Source: Brachypodius melanocephalos
Lineage: Eukaryota > Chordata > Aves > Passeriformes > Pycnonotidae
Reading direction: 5' to 3'
Assembly (NCBI GenBank): GCA_013398615.1
Contig: VZSR01003803.1
Coordinates: 8,229,836-8,293,835 of the forward strand
Length of the DNA: 64,000 nucleotides
The notes beneath the pieces are model-generated. The model ran no database searches. It saw only the letters and a list, made by a program, of their open reading frames with translations, and was not told the DNA's origin. Every line of letters begins with the position of its first letter. Positions within the stretch are counted from its first letter, which is position 1. Made by a program: the position numbers and the translations under genes. Below are positions 62,935 through 64,000 of the stretch, in pieces.

Positions 62935-63520
62935 ATTGGATTTTTTAAGTCTTGACACATCTCCAGCCCCTCAATGTCTTTCTTGCACTGAGGGGCCCAG
63001 AACTGAACACAGGATTTGAGGTGTGGCCTCAGCAGTGCCCAGCACAGGGGGACGGTCACTGCCCTGCTCCTGCTGGCCACACCATGGCTGATCCAGGCCA
63101 GGATGCCATCAGCCTTCCATTCTGACTTATTTTCGGCCCCCATCAAACAGCAGCTCCAGGTCCTTTTCCACTGGGCAGCTTTCCAGCCACTCTTTCTCCA
63201 GCCCATGGCATTGCACGAGATTGTTGGGTCTGGAGAGGTGAATCCACCACTTTACGTTGTTCAACATCACAGAGGGGGCCTCAGTTCATTGATCCAGCCT
63301 GTTCAGGTCTCTCTGCAGAACATTCCTTCCCTCCAGCAGATCGACTCTCTGGCCCAGTTTGGTGCTGTCTGCAACCTGTCTGAAGGGAAACTCGATCCTC
63401 TTGTGCAAATCATAGATAAAAATATTAAACAGGACTGGCCCGGTACTGGGGATCCTGGGGTGCACCACTATACATTCTATAACAAGGGAAGTTGTGCCCT
63501 ACCCAGCCTTATGGTGCAGT
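62935..63520 (-). mobile_element. CR1 LINE, minus strand, reverse-transcriptase and ORF2 fragment
   Basis: This is a well-preserved CR1 piece. Minus-strand translation from 63468 gives GPVLFNIFIYDL, then a box reading VADSTKLG where CR1 has FADDTKLG, then DLLEGRNVLQRDLNRLDQ. This is the core of the LINE reverse-transcriptase palm, and the second catalytic Asp is changed to Ser, so the enzyme would be dead. Farther left, blocks such as AGGGGCCCAGAACTGAACAC and GGCCAGGATGCCATCAGCCT continue the ORF2 end. The 178-codon plus-strand frame at 63016-63552 is antisense to this element. Confidence 0.93.
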
Positions 63521-64000
63521 ACTTACCTCTTTTCTTCTGTCTGAGGAAGTAAAAATGTTCCATTCCTTTCCTTTCAGCAACTACCATCCAGCAATATTGG
63601 ACTAGAGAGATCAAACTGGAGATCAACTAATTTCAGGTTTTTACATGCACATTTACTCAAGTCAATAATGCCAGAGTCCAGACCTGTTCCTTCTTTTACA
63701 AAGTAGACTAGCAGAACCCATAGAAGAGCATGCCTTAAAAAGCTGCAGCGTGTTAGTCTGAGAGTTTTTTACTTTGGTTTGGATTAGTTTTGAGCTTTTT
63801 TGGGTTTGTTTTTAAAGCATGAGTCTTCACATGACATAGAGGTATCGTGCCAAACATGGACACTAATCTACCTCTGTCAACATACCCATATCATAATACA
63901 CAGGGGTGGATATGTAAGTCTGCCCTATCATTTAATTCTCAACAAAATACCAAGTAGGAAAAACATAAACTGGTTCAACTATAGCAAAGGAAGTGCTGAA
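63521..64000. other. Stretch without recognised gene
   Basis: No gene or repeat was recognised up to the window end. Confidence 0.5.

Noticed and set aside
63016..63552. 178-codon plus-strand frame, the longest in the window
   Set aside because: It is antisense to a CR1 reverse-transcriptase fragment with readable motifs on the other strand.

Overview
This window looks like non-coding bird DNA, probably from a songbird (passerine). It is AT-rich and has no protein-coding gene that I can recognise. The assignment rests on repeats identified from memory of avian families. There are many CR1 LINE fragments, several ending in the CR1-type 3' tail (ATTCTRTG-like octamers). There is also a group of related retroviral LTRs of a type common in birds, whose reverse complements end in sequence like GGTTAAACCACAACA. 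No open reading frame has an intact domain. The long ones are CR1 debris, low-complexity shadows, or within what chance allows for AT-rich DNA of this length. The window is best read as intergenic desert or a very large intron.

Layout from left to right. 1-3760 is unannotated AT-rich DNA, followed by a minus-strand LTR (3761-4371). An old CR1 3' end lies at about 5790-6065, and a plus-strand LTR of a different family at about 8441-8940. A GATATA microsatellite is at 10731-10910. A long minus-strand CR1 (about 14000-16120) is split by a younger LTR (15007-15577) flanked by a 5-bp direct repeat. A plus-strand CR1 3' half (18175-19210) abuts another LTR (about 19310-19713). A 100-N gap is at 21299-21398. 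A pentamer repeat and a CR1 tail are at 24073-24345, and a nearly complete LTR with an internal 18-bp tandem repeat is at 25848-26467. A duplicated ~117-bp segment at 26913 and 29126 has open frames and a conserved splice-donor-like motif on the minus strand.

The second half continues in the same way. A cluster of LTR and CR1 pieces fills 39540-41430. A plus-strand CR1 at 42305-43385 carries a 44-T homopolymer. A 73-N gap at 47534-47606 sits inside a probable mobile element and directly beside a G/T-only tract. A solo LTR with a 4-bp target-site repeat is at 50487-50868, and a GC-rich island of unknown origin at about 52910-53260. An AT minisatellite is followed by a perfect 16-bp hairpin (57473-57812). 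CR1 fragments in opposing orientations lie at 58465-59545, and a minus-strand CR1 with readable reverse-transcriptase motifs at 62935-63520.

No genes act together here. What can be read is a history of retrotransposon insertion, nesting and decay. I found no convincing new biological system. The best lead is the duplicated coding-like segment at 26.9 and 29.1 kb.
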